From Flavobacteriaceae bacterium (GTDB taxonomy: Bacteria; Bacteroidota; Bacteroidia; Flavobacteriales; Flavobacteriaceae), in contig JANQSO010000006.1 of NCBI GenBank assembly GCA_028284005.1, forward strand, positions 62,001 through 126,000: DNA of 64,000 nucleotides. Reading direction: 5' to 3'. The position numbers and the translations under genes are program-made. Every line of letters starts with the position of its first letter. Position 1 is the stretch's first letter. The notes below the pieces were generated by a model. That model was not told where the DNA came from and searched no databases. It saw only the letters and a list, made by a program, of their open reading frames with translations. Positions 17,597 through 26,616 of the stretch are shown piece by piece.

Positions 17597-18838
17597 ATGA
17601 ACAAAAAAAAACTAACCTACATAGATTTATTTGCTGGATGTGGAGGACTCTCACTGGGACTCTTCAACTCTGGTTTATGGAAAGGATTGTTTGCGATTGA
17701 AAAAAGTAAAGATGCATTTGAAACTTTAGAACATAATTTAATCTTAAATAAAAACCATTTTGATTGGCCAAATTGGTTACCCCAAGAACCACACGATATT
17801 AATGAAGTTTTAAAAAGCTATAATCAAGAGTTAAAATCCTTAAGAGGTAAAATTGATCTTGTTGCCGGAGGACCACCATGTCAAGGCTTTTCTACTGCAG
17901 GTAAACGGAATGAAAGTGATTTAAGAAACCGGTTAATTAAATCTTACATAAAATTTATTAGAAATGTCCAACCTAAGATTATTTTCTTCGAAAATGTAAA
18001 AGGTTTTACTCAAAAATTTGACAAAAATAAAACCAAAGGAAAAGCATATTCTGAATATGTAGAATCTGCTCTAAAAAGAAACGCTGCAAATAAAAATTAT
18101 TCTGGCTACCATGTTTATGGAAATTTAATTGATTTCTCAGAATTTGGTGTTCCTCAAAAAAGGACTCGTTTTATTTTAGTTGGAATTAGAAAAGATCTTG
18201 GAACAAAAAAAGATGTTAAAACCTTTTTTGAAAAAATCAAAAATAACAGAGATTCCTTCCTTATTAATAAGGGAATTGGCATGACTAATAATCTTGAAGA
18301 TGCCATTTCAGATTTAATAAAAAATGATAACGAAATAATTTCCCCAGATACTCCAAGTTTTAAAGCTGGAACTTACAGTAATGTCCAATCTGATTACCAA
18401 AGACTTTTGCGTAGAGAAATAAAGGCAAATGTTATTCCTGATAGTCATAGATTTGCAAAACACAAGAACTCAACAATAGAAAAATTTAAATATATTTTAA
18501 AGTTTGCAGAAAAGAACAAAACTATTAATGATGCTATAAAAAATAGATTTGGATTAAAAAAAAGAACAATTATTCCTTTATCGGCTAAAACCCCAACTGC
18601 AACAATCACAACGTTACCAGATGATTATATACACTATTGTGAACCAAGAATATTCACGGTAAGAGAATATGCAAGAATACAGTCTTTTAATGATTGGTAT
18701 GAATTTAAAGGTAAATATACTACTGGAGGGAAAAGAAGAACTCAAGAAGTTCCTCGCTATTCACAAATTGGCAATGCTATACCACCATTATTTGGTGAAC
18801 AAAGTGGAATTGTACTAGAAACCCTTATTGCCAAATGA
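17597..18838 (+). CDS. DNA (cytosine-5) methyltransferase
   Basis: A 413-residue m5C DNA methyltransferase. Motif I (D10-LFAGCGGLSLG), motif IV GGPPCQGFS with catalytic C95, motif VI FENVKGF (E132), motif VIII GVPQKRTRF (187-191) and the C-terminal motif IX/X region (FTVREYARIQSF, SQIGNAIPP) are all intact, so it should be active. The target-recognition region (~210-330) gives no readable specificity. ATG 17597 is preferred to TTG 17579, which lies almost on a TACTTTG -7-like box (17567-17573). Base composition is AT-rich and Lys/Asn-rich, unlike the flanks. Its stop overlaps the next gene (ATGA). No endonuclease partner is visible. Confidence 0.95.
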   Translation: MNKKKLTYIDLFAGCGGLSLGLFNSGLWKGLFAIEKSKDAFETLEHNLILNKNHFDWPNWLPQEPHDINEVLKSYNQELKSLRGKIDLVAGGPPCQGFSTAGKRNESDLRNRLIKSYIKFIRNVQPKIIFFENVKGFTQKFDKNKTKGKAYSEYVESALKRNAANKNYSGYHVYGNLIDFSEFGVPQKRTRFILVGIRKDLGTKKDVKTFFEKIKNNRDSFLINKGIGMTNNLEDAISDLIKNDNEIISPDTPSFKAGTYSNVQSDYQRLLRREIKANVIPDSHRFAKHKNSTIEKFKYILKFAEKNKTINDAIKNRFGLKKRTIIPLSAKTPTATITTLPDDYIHYCEPRIFTVREYARIQSFNDWYEFKGKYTTGGKRRTQEVPRYSQIGNAIPPLFGEQSGIVLETLIAK

Positions 18839-21108
18839 AGAATGAATTAAAATTTAAGGTTAGTTCTGCATTAAAGGATATAATAGGTAAAGATTTAATT
18901 ACTGATGACTTTATTGCAGTTTTTGAACTGGTTAAAAATTCTTTTGATGCTTATGCGACAAGAGTTGATATTACTTTTGAAAGCATAGATACTGATAATG
19001 GAAGAATCATCATAAAGGATAATGGAAAAGGAATGAATTATGATGACCTTGTCAATAAGTGGTTATTTGTAGCATATTCTGCAAAGAAAGAGGGGACAGA
19101 AGACGCTTCTTTTGATTATAGAGACAATATTTATGTTAATCGTCCTTTTGCAGGAGCTAAAGGAATCGGCAGATTTTCTTGTGATAGATTAGGCAAAACT
19201 TTGCTGTTAGAGACCACAAAAAAAGAGAATAACCCAAAAACTGAAGTTTTGTTAACAGAATGGGAAAAGTTTGAATCCGATTTAAAAAGAGAATTTGTTG
19301 ATATAAGTGTGCTCCACGATTCAATACCATCAAGTAACTATGATATAGAGCATGGAACTATCCTAATAATTGAGGAATTAAGAAGCGACTGGAATAGATC
19401 TAAGTATAAAAAACTTAAAGACTCTTTAGCTAAATTAATTAATCCAAGTAAAGGTAGAGGAGAGCAAGATTTTAAAATATTCTTGAACGTTCCAAGCGAA
19501 TTAGAAGAAGATAAGAATGTTGATGAAGAATATGATAAAATAAATGGTGAAATCAAAAACTTCATTTTTGATGCATTGGGACTAAAAACTACAAAAATAT
19601 TAAGTTCAATTTCAAAAGACGGTAGTTATGTTAGTACAGAATTAATTGACGGAGGAACTACTATATATAAGATTAAGGAAAAAAATACACTATTTCCTCT
19701 CCTGCAAGATATTGATTTTACAATTTATTATTTAAATCAATCAGCCAAGTTAACTTTTAATAGAAAAATGGGGTTAGCATCAAGAAATTATGGGCATATT
19801 TTTCTTTACAAGAATGGATTTAGAATTTACCCATATGGTGAACCAGGAGAAGATCCTTTAAAAATTGATGCAAGAAAGGCACAAGGATATAATAGGTTTC
19901 TAGGTACTAGAGAAATTATGGGACAAATAGAGATTTTCTCAAATACAGAGCAGCTAAAAGAAACGTCGAGTAGAGGAGATGGATTGATTAAAACACCCGC
20001 TTATGAAGAATTGGTATTATGCTTTGAAAATGTGTTGAGAAAGTTAGAGAGATATGTTGTTGATGTACAAAAATGGGGTTATAGTATTGAAGATAATCCT
20101 GATTTAGATTTAAAAGAACGAATTTCAGAATTAATTGAAAAATTATCAGGTAGTAATGATTTAGTGTCATTTGAAGTGCCTGAAAATTTCATGGAAATTT
20201 TTGATGCTAGCCAGTTTGATAGTGCTGAATCATTAGTTAAAAATTTACAACGTATAGCTGTTGAGTCTGAAAACGATGATTTAATAGAAACTGTAAATGC
20301 TGCTACCGAGCGTTTAGAAGAAATTAAAAAGGCAAAAGAAGAAGCAGAAATTCAAGCCCAGCTTGAACTTGAAAAAGCTCAACAGGCAACTGCTAAATTA
20401 CGTGAACAAATAAGTGAAAACTTATTTCTTAAATCTATTAACACTCAAGATTTTGAGGAAGTAATTAGTTTGTTACATCATGTTGGAATATATGCAGGTA
20501 CAATAGATGCAAATTTAAAAGGAATTTCTTTGCGAGTGCAAAATGATATACCGTTGAGTATTGAAGACTTGAGAAATATCATACGGTTATTAAGTTTTGA
20601 AACAAAAAAAATACTGAATATAGCTTCATTTGCGACAAAAGCCAATTTTAAATTGGACACTGAATATGTGGAAAGTGATTTGAACAGCTATATTCGAGAA
20701 TATATACAAAACATAATTCCAACAGTTACTGATAAAACGCTAAATATTGATTTAGAACAATATACAAAAGAAGCGTTTATAACAAAATTTAAGCCTATAG
20801 AAATTAATATTGTTCTGGATAATATTATAAATAACTCAAAAAAAGCACAAGCTAATAATCTTTTAATAACGCTATTAGAGAATGAAAAAGGTAATTTTGT
20901 CGTCAGATTTGAGGATGATGGTGTAGGAATTGAAGAAGAAAATTTTAGTAAAATATATGATTTAGGTTATACTACGACTGATGGTTCTGGTATAGGTCTG
21001 TATCACGTGAAAAATATTATAAAATCGATGAAAAGTACCGTTAATGCTAAAAACAACGAAAAAGGTGCAACATTCATTCTTGAATTTAAAAAATATGAAA
21101 GTAATTAA
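18835..21108 (+). CDS. Dual-GHKL ATPase (MutL/MORC-like N-terminus, histidine-kinase-like C-terminus)
   Basis: A 757-residue protein with two Bergerat-fold ATPase modules. The first (~5-220) has ELVKNSFDA (E31, N35), DNGKGM (62-67) and GAKGIGRFS (107-115), the MutL/Hsp90/MORC pattern. A long middle domain and a charged coiled coil (~479-530) follow. Next comes a helical segment with H548-H549, placed like a kinase dimerisation/phospho-acceptor helix. The last ~110 residues are a kinase-type ATPase: NIINNS (N667), DDGVGI (695-), GSGIGL (717-722). It overlaps the methyltransferase by 4 bp and the receiver gene by 14 bp. Composition is strongly AT-rich: bases 20821-20880 contain 13 G+C of 60. 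MutL/MORC-type ATPases beside restriction-modification genes are known; this coupling to a receiver is not one I can name. Confidence 0.85.
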   Translation: MKNELKFKVSSALKDIIGKDLITDDFIAVFELVKNSFDAYATRVDITFESIDTDNGRIIIKDNGKGMNYDDLVNKWLFVAYSAKKEGTEDASFDYRDNIYVNRPFAGAKGIGRFSCDRLGKTLLLETTKKENNPKTEVLLTEWEKFESDLKREFVDISVLHDSIPSSNYDIEHGTILIIEELRSDWNRSKYKKLKDSLAKLINPSKGRGEQDFKIFLNVPSELEEDKNVDEEYDKINGEIKNFIFDALGLKTTKILSSISKDGSYVSTELIDGGTTIYKIKEKNTLFPLLQDIDFTIYYLNQSAKLTFNRKMGLASRNYGHIFLYKNGFRIYPYGEPGEDPLKIDARKAQGYNRFLGTREIMGQIEIFSNTEQLKETSSRGDGLIKTPAYEELVLCFENVLRKLERYVVDVQKWGYSIEDNPDLDLKERISELIEKLSGSNDLVSFEVPENFMEIFDASQFDSAESLVKNLQRIAVESENDDLIETVNAATERLEEIKKAKEEAEIQAQLELEKAQQATAKLREQISENLFLKSINTQDFEEVISLLHHVGIYAGTIDANLKGISLRVQNDIPLSIEDLRNIIRLLSFETKKILNIASFATKANFKLDTEYVESDLNSYIREYIQNIIPTVTDKTLNIDLEQYTKEAFITKFKPIEINIVLDNIINNSKKAQANNLLITLLENEKGNFVVRFEDDGVGIEEENFSKIYDLGYTTTDGSGIGLYHVKNIIKSMKSTVNAKNNEKGATFILEFKKYESN

Positions 21109-21469
21109 ACTATTTTGGATTGACGACATGGAAAATTGGGCCGAAGCTGCCAAAGATAACCTTGTTATTGTCGCTAACAAATACAAAATTAACCTAAAAG
21201 TTATTCATGCAACTAATGGAGAAGATGTTGTGCAACAATTAAATGCAATAGATTTTGATGGTGTTGTCATGGACTATAATATGGAACCATACAGAGGAGA
21301 TAAATATATAAATGATATAAGGTTTGAGGAGCATTTAGGCCATATTCCAATCATATTTTATTCTCAAGATAACACTACAGATTTAGAAGCATTGGTAAAG
21401 AAACATGCAAATGTAGTTACTATTTTTCGTCCTAATTTAGAAGATAAAATAAAAGAAATCTTTTTCTAA
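21095..21469 (+). CDS. Stand-alone receiver-domain protein
   Basis: A 124-residue single-domain receiver. It shows the acidic pair D10/D11, predicted phospho-acceptor D60 (VVMDYNME) and S90 at the Thr/Ser position (IIFYSQD). The conserved Lys before the cis-Pro is replaced by Arg (IFRPN, R112), so chemistry may be altered. There is no output domain. ATG 21095 overlaps the ATPase gene by 14 bp, so it is translationally coupled to the likely kinase-like partner. The body of a REC fold is complete. Confidence 0.8.
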   Translation: MKVIKLFWIDDMENWAEAAKDNLVIVANKYKINLKVIHATNGEDVVQQLNAIDFDGVVMDYNMEPYRGDKYINDIRFEEHLGHIPIIFYSQDNTTDLEALVKKHANVVTIFRPNLEDKIKEIFF

Positions 21470-21560
21470 AGTTAAGATTTATTGGTTTCATAAAATTTTG
21501 GTTACAGTAATATGAGAGGTGGGCATATTTTAGAAGGTTAAAACTATTAAACCGAATAGT

Positions 21561-22223
21561 TTAGATATATATTTTATTAAAATAAAGACATTCTTTAGAC
21601 AAGTTACAAATATTACACTTAGGGCTTTTAGCTTTACAGATTAGTGCCCCAAAATCTAATATAGCCCAGTTGACTTCTTTAAAATTTATGTGATTCACTA
21701 CTTTTCTTGATAAATCTTGTAAATATGGATCATACCGGATGTCTGATTTTTGTCTTGGACCAAAATACCTTTCCAAGACTCTAGCCATATTTACATCCAA
21801 AAGTGGAGAAGGCCTTTTTAAAATAAAAACTTCATAAGCATTTGTTATATATTGTCCCATCATAGAAATTTCTTCAACCTCAGTTCTATTTTTTGGGAAA
21901 CGTCCTTTACGTTTTTTTAATTCTTGAGCTAACTTATAAAGTCTTGTTCCTCTTTGATTATATAATCCAAGAGGTCTTAAAGTATCTTTCAATTCCTGTT
22001 CACTTGCATTGCCAAGTTGATGCCACGATGAATACTTCCTTATAAAGTTTGGATAAAACTTAGCTACAGTTTCTGCTTTTGTACGTTGTAGCAAGACTTC
22101 AGATATAATTTTTTGGTAATTAGTCGCTGATTTATTTCGCCAGGGGAAATGCCTACCATTGGATTTGTACCACAGAAGAATATATTTTTGAAAATCTTTT
22201 ATCTGTTGATTACTTATAGTCAT
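21561..22223 (-). CDS. MIG-like T:G mismatch DNA glycosylase (HhH-GPD, Fe-S)
   Basis: A 220-residue HhH-GPD glycosylase of the MutY/EndoIII superfamily. It has the HhH segment EISMMGQYITNA, catalytic Asp143 in LLDVNMARV and a [4Fe-4S] loop C196-x6-C203-x2-C206-x5-C212. At the position that is Lys in EndoIII and Ser in MutY it has Tyr125. The Tyr/Asp pair 18 residues apart is the signature of MIG, the thymine glycosylase encoded beside the m5C methyltransferase M.MthTI. It lacks the MutY C-terminal domain. It likely repairs T:G mismatches made by 5-methylcytosine deamination and serves the methyltransferase at 17597. It converges on the receiver gene. Confidence 0.88.
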   Translation of the reverse strand: MTISNQQIKDFQKYILLWYKSNGRHFPWRNKSATNYQKIISEVLLQRTKAETVAKFYPNFIRKYSSWHQLGNASEQELKDTLRPLGLYNQRGTRLYKLAQELKKRKGRFPKNRTEVEEISMMGQYITNAYEVFILKRPSPLLDVNMARVLERYFGPRQKSDIRYDPYLQDLSRKVVNHINFKEVNWAILDFGALICKAKSPKCNICNLSKECLYFNKIYI

Positions 22224-22328
22224 ATTACAAATTTACTAAGCTGAATCATGTTTTCAAACAGTCTTAAAACCTTAATTAAAACAATCCCCTTTAGTTAAAA
22301 ACTGTTGCAGTGTAGTAATAATGGACAA

Positions 22329-22538
22329 TCAAGAAGTCTTATTCCTATGATTCGCCGGATAAGGCTTAAGCTTCTTTTTAACATCATCGATTTCCTCCTG
22401 TAGTTTTTTATTAGCATTTTCAATAAGCTCATTTTGCAGTTTTAGGATACGGAGCAGGTCATGGATAGCGTTTAGGTTTTCCAGTTGTGCGAATACAAGT
22501 TGTTCTAATTCGGCTTTGGTATATCTGGTTCTTGGCAT
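22329..22538 (-). CDS. Small coiled-coil protein, 69 residues
   Basis: Not recognised. A short, highly charged protein with a basic N-terminus (MPRTRYTKAELEQ) and a long amphipathic helix (~8-58) that scores by eye as coiled coil, ending in a basic tail. It is divergent from the XRE regulator at 22699, with a palindrome between them. It could be a DNA-binding or oligomerising accessory of the island, or an antitoxin-like partner. Confidence 0.6.
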   Translation of the reverse strand: MPRTRYTKAELEQLVFAQLENLNAIHDLLRILKLQNELIENANKKLQEEIDDVKKKLKPYPANHRNKTS

Positions 22539-22583
22539 AAAAATAAATTTTGTCGCGTAATAGATTATTAAATATTACTAAAA

Positions 22584-22601
22584 TGCATAAAAAGTTATGC
22601 A
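22584..22601. promoter_or_regulatory. Perfect inverted repeat, candidate operator
   Basis: TGCATAA-AAAG-TTATGCA is a perfect palindrome with 7-bp arms in the 160-bp gap between the divergent 69-residue and XRE genes. It lies 46 bp upstream of the former and 98 bp upstream of the latter. A weaker repeat, CAATT-N6-AATTG, follows at 22632-22647. A target for the neighbouring HTH protein is the natural guess. Confidence 0.45.
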
Positions 22602-22698
22602 ATACGATTCAAATGTATATAATTACATAAACAATTCAAAACAATTGAAAGCACTAAATTTGTTCTAAATGCTATTGATATAGTGTAATTCGCTTCAA

Positions 22699-22911
22699 AT
22701 GAGCACTAAAAGACAAATTAACAGAATAAGAGTGGTTTTAGCCGAGAAGGACAGAACCAACAAATGGCTGGCTGAAAAAGTCGGTAAAAATAGAACTACT
22801 ATTTCTCGTTGGTGTACAAATGACATGCAACCGTCTTTAGAATCTCTTTTAGAAGTAGCAACAGCTCTCGACATTGATATAAGAGAATTATTGGTTTCCA
22901 CTAAAAAATAA
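22699..22911 (+). CDS. XRE-family HTH regulator, 70 residues
   Basis: A single-domain Cro/C1-type HTH. The helix pair NKWLAEKVGKNRTTISRWCT and the SLESLLEVATALDI helix match the family throughout, leaving only short tails. Proteins of this size and pattern are frequent beside restriction-modification genes in Bacteroidota, where they may act like controller proteins. It is the outermost gene of the AT-rich island and may repress the divergent promoters around 22584 (inference). Confidence 0.85.
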   Translation: MSTKRQINRIRVVLAEKDRTNKWLAEKVGKNRTTISRWCTNDMQPSLESLLEVATALDIDIRELLVSTKK

Positions 22912-23079
22912 TCCGGAAGAATCACTTGCTTAAAAGATCTTTGGCATTTCTCCGTATACACACTCCAAGGAAAAAGAGTAGGGGAGCTTCAACTGCAAAG
23001 TTCTTGTTTTCATGTGGTTATATGATGCTTTTTCTATTTCAGTAATAAAAATTGAGAACTTTTTTGTAGTTTACGTAGT

Positions 23080-24162
23080 ATGAAAAAGTATATAGGGACT
23101 ATACTATTTCTTCTAACATTCCACTTCGCTTTTGGACAGAAAAACCCGAGTTTTTATAGTCTGAAAGGGCACTATGGTTTTATCATTTCACATTCCGAAG
23201 AAGTAAGATCCATCTCCCAAACCAATCCGTATGGAATTCAGTTAGAATACAGCCGACTTAAAGTAAGTGATAAAGCCTGGAAAACCTGTTATTGCTACGG
23301 CCGTACGGGGCTTTCCTTTGCCTATTTCAATTATGCAAATCCTAGTGTTTTGGGGAGTTCGTACAACCTGATCTATTTTGTGGAACCGTATTTTACCTAC
23401 AAAGGGCCTTTAAAGTTCTCACTTAGAGGATCCATTGGAGCTACCTACCTGGATAAAGTATTTGATGCAACGACCAATCCCGAAAACTTGCTTTTTAGTT
23501 CGCATTTCAATTTTTACCTGGCTCTGTCACTCAATCTCAATTACCATCTAAATGACAACTATGCCATAAATCTGTCTGCAAACTACAGTCACATCTCTAA
23601 CGGAGGTAAAAAGCAACCCAATAAAGGAATGAACTTTCCAACACTATCGGTAGGTGTGGATAAAATCATAAATTATAGCGGCTTAGATCCCAAACCAAAG
23701 GAATTACGGAATCAAAATATGTCCACGAGATATTATGCCGGTTCCTTTTTCAGCTTACGGTCCTCCGGTGGTGAAGCCGATGCGACCAGCCACTTGCTTC
23801 TCGGATTCCTGGGCGGAGCCTTACAACCACTGTCCGGTATTAACGGTATCAATGGGGGAGTAGAGGTGTGGTATGACTATTCAGACGAAAAGATCGCCGA
23901 AAATGAGATGTTGGATGATTCGGCATTTTCATCTGCCTTAACCCTGGGGCATCATTTCTCTTTGGGAAATTTCTATTTCCTGCAACAAGCCGGTGTATAT
24001 ATCACCCGGCCTAAAAATATACAACCCGAATGGCTATACCAACGGTATTCTTTTTGGTACAGTATTGGAAAGTCTAAAAGATGGACGCTGGGAGGCTCCA
24101 TAATCGCGTATGGTACGGGAGTAGACCATATGGATGCAAGATTGTTGTATTTTATAAATTAA
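23080..24162 (+). CDS. PagL-like lipid A deacylase / acyloxyacyl hydrolase-family outer-membrane protein
   Basis: A 360-residue protein with a signal peptide (FHFAFGQ). A beta-barrel body of about 190 residues contains NYSHISNGGKKQPNKG. H171 and S173 match the His-x-Ser of the PagL active site, which removes a 3-O acyl chain from lipid A. The C-terminal ~150 residues extend beyond PagL and are typical of the longer Bacteroidota members. It may remodel lipid A. It converges on the transporter gene with 27 bp between. Confidence 0.75.
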   Translation: MKKYIGTILFLLTFHFAFGQKNPSFYSLKGHYGFIISHSEEVRSISQTNPYGIQLEYSRLKVSDKAWKTCYCYGRTGLSFAYFNYANPSVLGSSYNLIYFVEPYFTYKGPLKFSLRGSIGATYLDKVFDATTNPENLLFSSHFNFYLALSLNLNYHLNDNYAINLSANYSHISNGGKKQPNKGMNFPTLSVGVDKIINYSGLDPKPKELRNQNMSTRYYAGSFFSLRSSGGEADATSHLLLGFLGGALQPLSGINGINGGVEVWYDYSDEKIAENEMLDDSAFSSALTLGHHFSLGNFYFLQQAGVYITRPKNIQPEWLYQRYSFWYSIGKSKRWTLGGSIIAYGTGVDHMDARLLYFIN

Positions 24163-24189
24163 GAGCAATAAAAACCGGAGATATTAGCC

Positions 24190-26418
24190 TTAAGTTTTTG
24201 TCTGATTAAAAATAACCGGAATCTCACTTTCCATTCCGTTGTTCTGAACAAAAACAACCACTTTTAAATTATTGGCTATACGCTCTATGACTTCAATACG
24301 AGAAGCGAAATCACTGTTACCACGTGCCAGCCCTGAAAAAACAAGATCGGCTTTGGCACTTTTGTCAATAAGGATCCCTAAGATGTCCTCTCTATCTTTG
24401 ATCAGGACATGAATTTGGGCTTCGATCCGAGCCTCCTTAATTGAATACAGTATAAGGCGTTCCCGGGTATTTTTTTCAGCTTCAGAGTTAACAACCGAAA
24501 ATATATTGATCACCGCCTTCTTCCATTTCCTGTTCAGGCGAATTAAATAGGAGAGAAGCAACATTAAGTCGCCATTTCTGTCTTCCCCGCGCCACCATAT
24601 ATCAATACGCTTATTGGGCCGCTTCGTAAAAGGTTTGTTGCAATGCACCATTAATATATTCTTCCTCGAGTTTGAAAGGTCATTGATCACCTGTAACTCC
24701 TGAATTTTACCTTCTTCGGTACTGGACCAGCCAAATACAACGGTATTGGTTTTAACGCCAGCCATTCCGTGTGAGGCTGCTACCTGGTACATTCCCTGCT
24801 TCAGGTCGCTTACCACGTTCACTTCGGTCAATGCTTCCAGGCCTTCGGCAGCAAGGTCTTTCTGCATTTCAAATGCGATCTCATTGCGTCTCACCAATTC
24901 AGACCTGTCTTCAAACGTGATAAGCTTGGATATGGTCAACAGCCCGCTGTTTTGCCCAAGCATTTCAGTAAACTTCACCAACTGCATATGTCCTTTTAGC
25001 TCCCGGACAAACAGAATGATAATAGGCCGCCAGTTACGGGTATGAACCTTTTTGGTATTTAATCGCAGTAAGGCAAACCGACTCAAATGCATCCATATTC
25101 CTGTAGAAGCATCACCCCATTGTTGCTCCAGTTTTTTACTTACCAAATAAATAAAGATCAGTGCTTCAAGGCCCAAGGCAAAAACGAAGGCCCAGGGGTT
25201 GATCAACCACATGACCACCATAGCTGCTGCTGCGCCCAGTAGCGATACAAACCAGGGTACATGGATCTTTGGGCGGTAGGACGGCTCCTTGATGAGTTGC
25301 TCAACGGCAGCGCTTATATTCACAGCCACGTAGAGGGTTAAAAAGAGGACAGAAACATATTGAGCGATCGTATTTAACCCCCCGAGAAAGACAGCGGCTA
25401 TGGCAATTATTCCGCTTATCCAGGTCGCGATCGTAGGTTGGCCGGACCGTGATAGTTTCGCTAAAAACTTTGGGACCAGTCCGTCCATCGATAAGGCCTG
25501 AAGTATTCTTGGCCCTCCTAAAATACTTCCGAAGGCAGATGATAGGACCGCTCCCCATACGGCCGGATAAATGATCCAGGGCCCGAACACGGCCAAGCGT
25601 GTCCAAACGGTTACACCGGCATCAGGATCAGCCATTTGTTCAAGTGTCAATGCTCCTGTAATTGCCAGCAGTAACGGAACGATCAAGTAGATCAATGCCC
25701 CCGAAACGACAGCTCCAAGCGTTCCTCTGGGAATAGATTTTTGAGGGTCTTTCAAATCGCCACTTAAACCAATTCCTGCCGTAAAACCGGTAACGGCAGG
25801 GAAGAAAACGGCAAATACATACCAGAATCCTTCGGGTGCGGTACTATAGCTGGCCACCGTAGTAGGAGCGTGGAGGTCTTGAGTTAGCACACCTATGGCC
25901 AAGGCGATGATAGAGGCACCAACAATGATCATAATGGGGATCTGTGATTTTAATACCAACTTCGCGCTTTTCCCCGATAGCGCGGTGATCAAAACAATAA
26001 ATAATATGGTAAGGCCCTGTAAAGAGTAGTCCGGTAAAATACCTTGACTTTCGGGCCACAGCACTAATATGGCTTCAGAAAGGCCATAACAGTAAAAAGT
26101 AACACTTAGTGTACGGCATAGATACAACGGGATCCCAATAGCTCCACCGGGTTCCAGGCCAAGGCTTCTGGAGATCATATAATATTCACCTCCAACGCCC
26201 ACCTTAATATTCGTAGCGATCGCAGAGGCGCTTAAACCGGTAATAAATGTAATGGAACTGGCCATTAAGACAATAAGGACCGTCTTTATATACCCCACAT
26301 TTCCAACGACCCAACCAAACCGCAGGTACATGATCAAACCAAGGATGGTCAATATACTGGGCGTATAAACGCCTAAAAATGTTCCAAATTTGTGAGGTTT
26401 GCTGCTTTTTTTTACCAT
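24190..26418 (-). CDS. APC-superfamily transporter, SLC12-like
   Basis: A 742-residue transporter with 12 hydrophobic helices in residues ~12-450 and a ~290-residue cytoplasmic C-terminal domain. The VGGEYYMISRSLG segment and the long soluble tail match the cation-chloride cotransporter (SLC12)-like bacterial group better than simple amino-acid permeases. The substrate is not readable. ATG 26418, giving MVKKSSKPHKF, is preferred to TTG 26451. It is monocistronic. Confidence 0.85.
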   Translation of the reverse strand: MVKKSSKPHKFGTFLGVYTPSILTILGLIMYLRFGWVVGNVGYIKTVLIVLMASSITFITGLSASAIATNIKVGVGGEYYMISRSLGLEPGGAIGIPLYLCRTLSVTFYCYGLSEAILVLWPESQGILPDYSLQGLTILFIVLITALSGKSAKLVLKSQIPIMIIVGASIIALAIGVLTQDLHAPTTVASYSTAPEGFWYVFAVFFPAVTGFTAGIGLSGDLKDPQKSIPRGTLGAVVSGALIYLIVPLLLAITGALTLEQMADPDAGVTVWTRLAVFGPWIIYPAVWGAVLSSAFGSILGGPRILQALSMDGLVPKFLAKLSRSGQPTIATWISGIIAIAAVFLGGLNTIAQYVSVLFLTLYVAVNISAAVEQLIKEPSYRPKIHVPWFVSLLGAAAAMVVMWLINPWAFVFALGLEALIFIYLVSKKLEQQWGDASTGIWMHLSRFALLRLNTKKVHTRNWRPIIILFVRELKGHMQLVKFTEMLGQNSGLLTISKLITFEDRSELVRRNEIAFEMQKDLAAEGLEALTEVNVVSDLKQGMYQVAASHGMAGVKTNTVVFGWSSTEEGKIQELQVINDLSNSRKNILMVHCNKPFTKRPNKRIDIWWRGEDRNGDLMLLLSYLIRLNRKWKKAVINIFSVVNSEAEKNTRERLILYSIKEARIEAQIHVLIKDREDILGILIDKSAKADLVFSGLARGNSDFASRIEVIERIANNLKVVVFVQNNGMESEIPVIFNQTKT

Positions 26419-26616
26419 ATATGCCGAAAGTTGGTTTAAACCCTTGGGCAATCTTTTGATTAAAGATATAATTTATTTTGATGTTATGGATAATAGGAGA
26501 GATGCCATTCAAACAGAATTCTAGGAAAACTTAGGAATTATTCGTATATTTCTTATCTAAGAATTACACTGGTAGTTCTTATACTTTTCTCCCCTCTAAT
26601 TTTAAAAATTTCCGTT

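Noticed and set aside
17597-22911. A complete type II restriction-modification system
   Set aside because: The methylase and a repair glycosylase are there, but no endonuclease fold could be found in any of the other genes.
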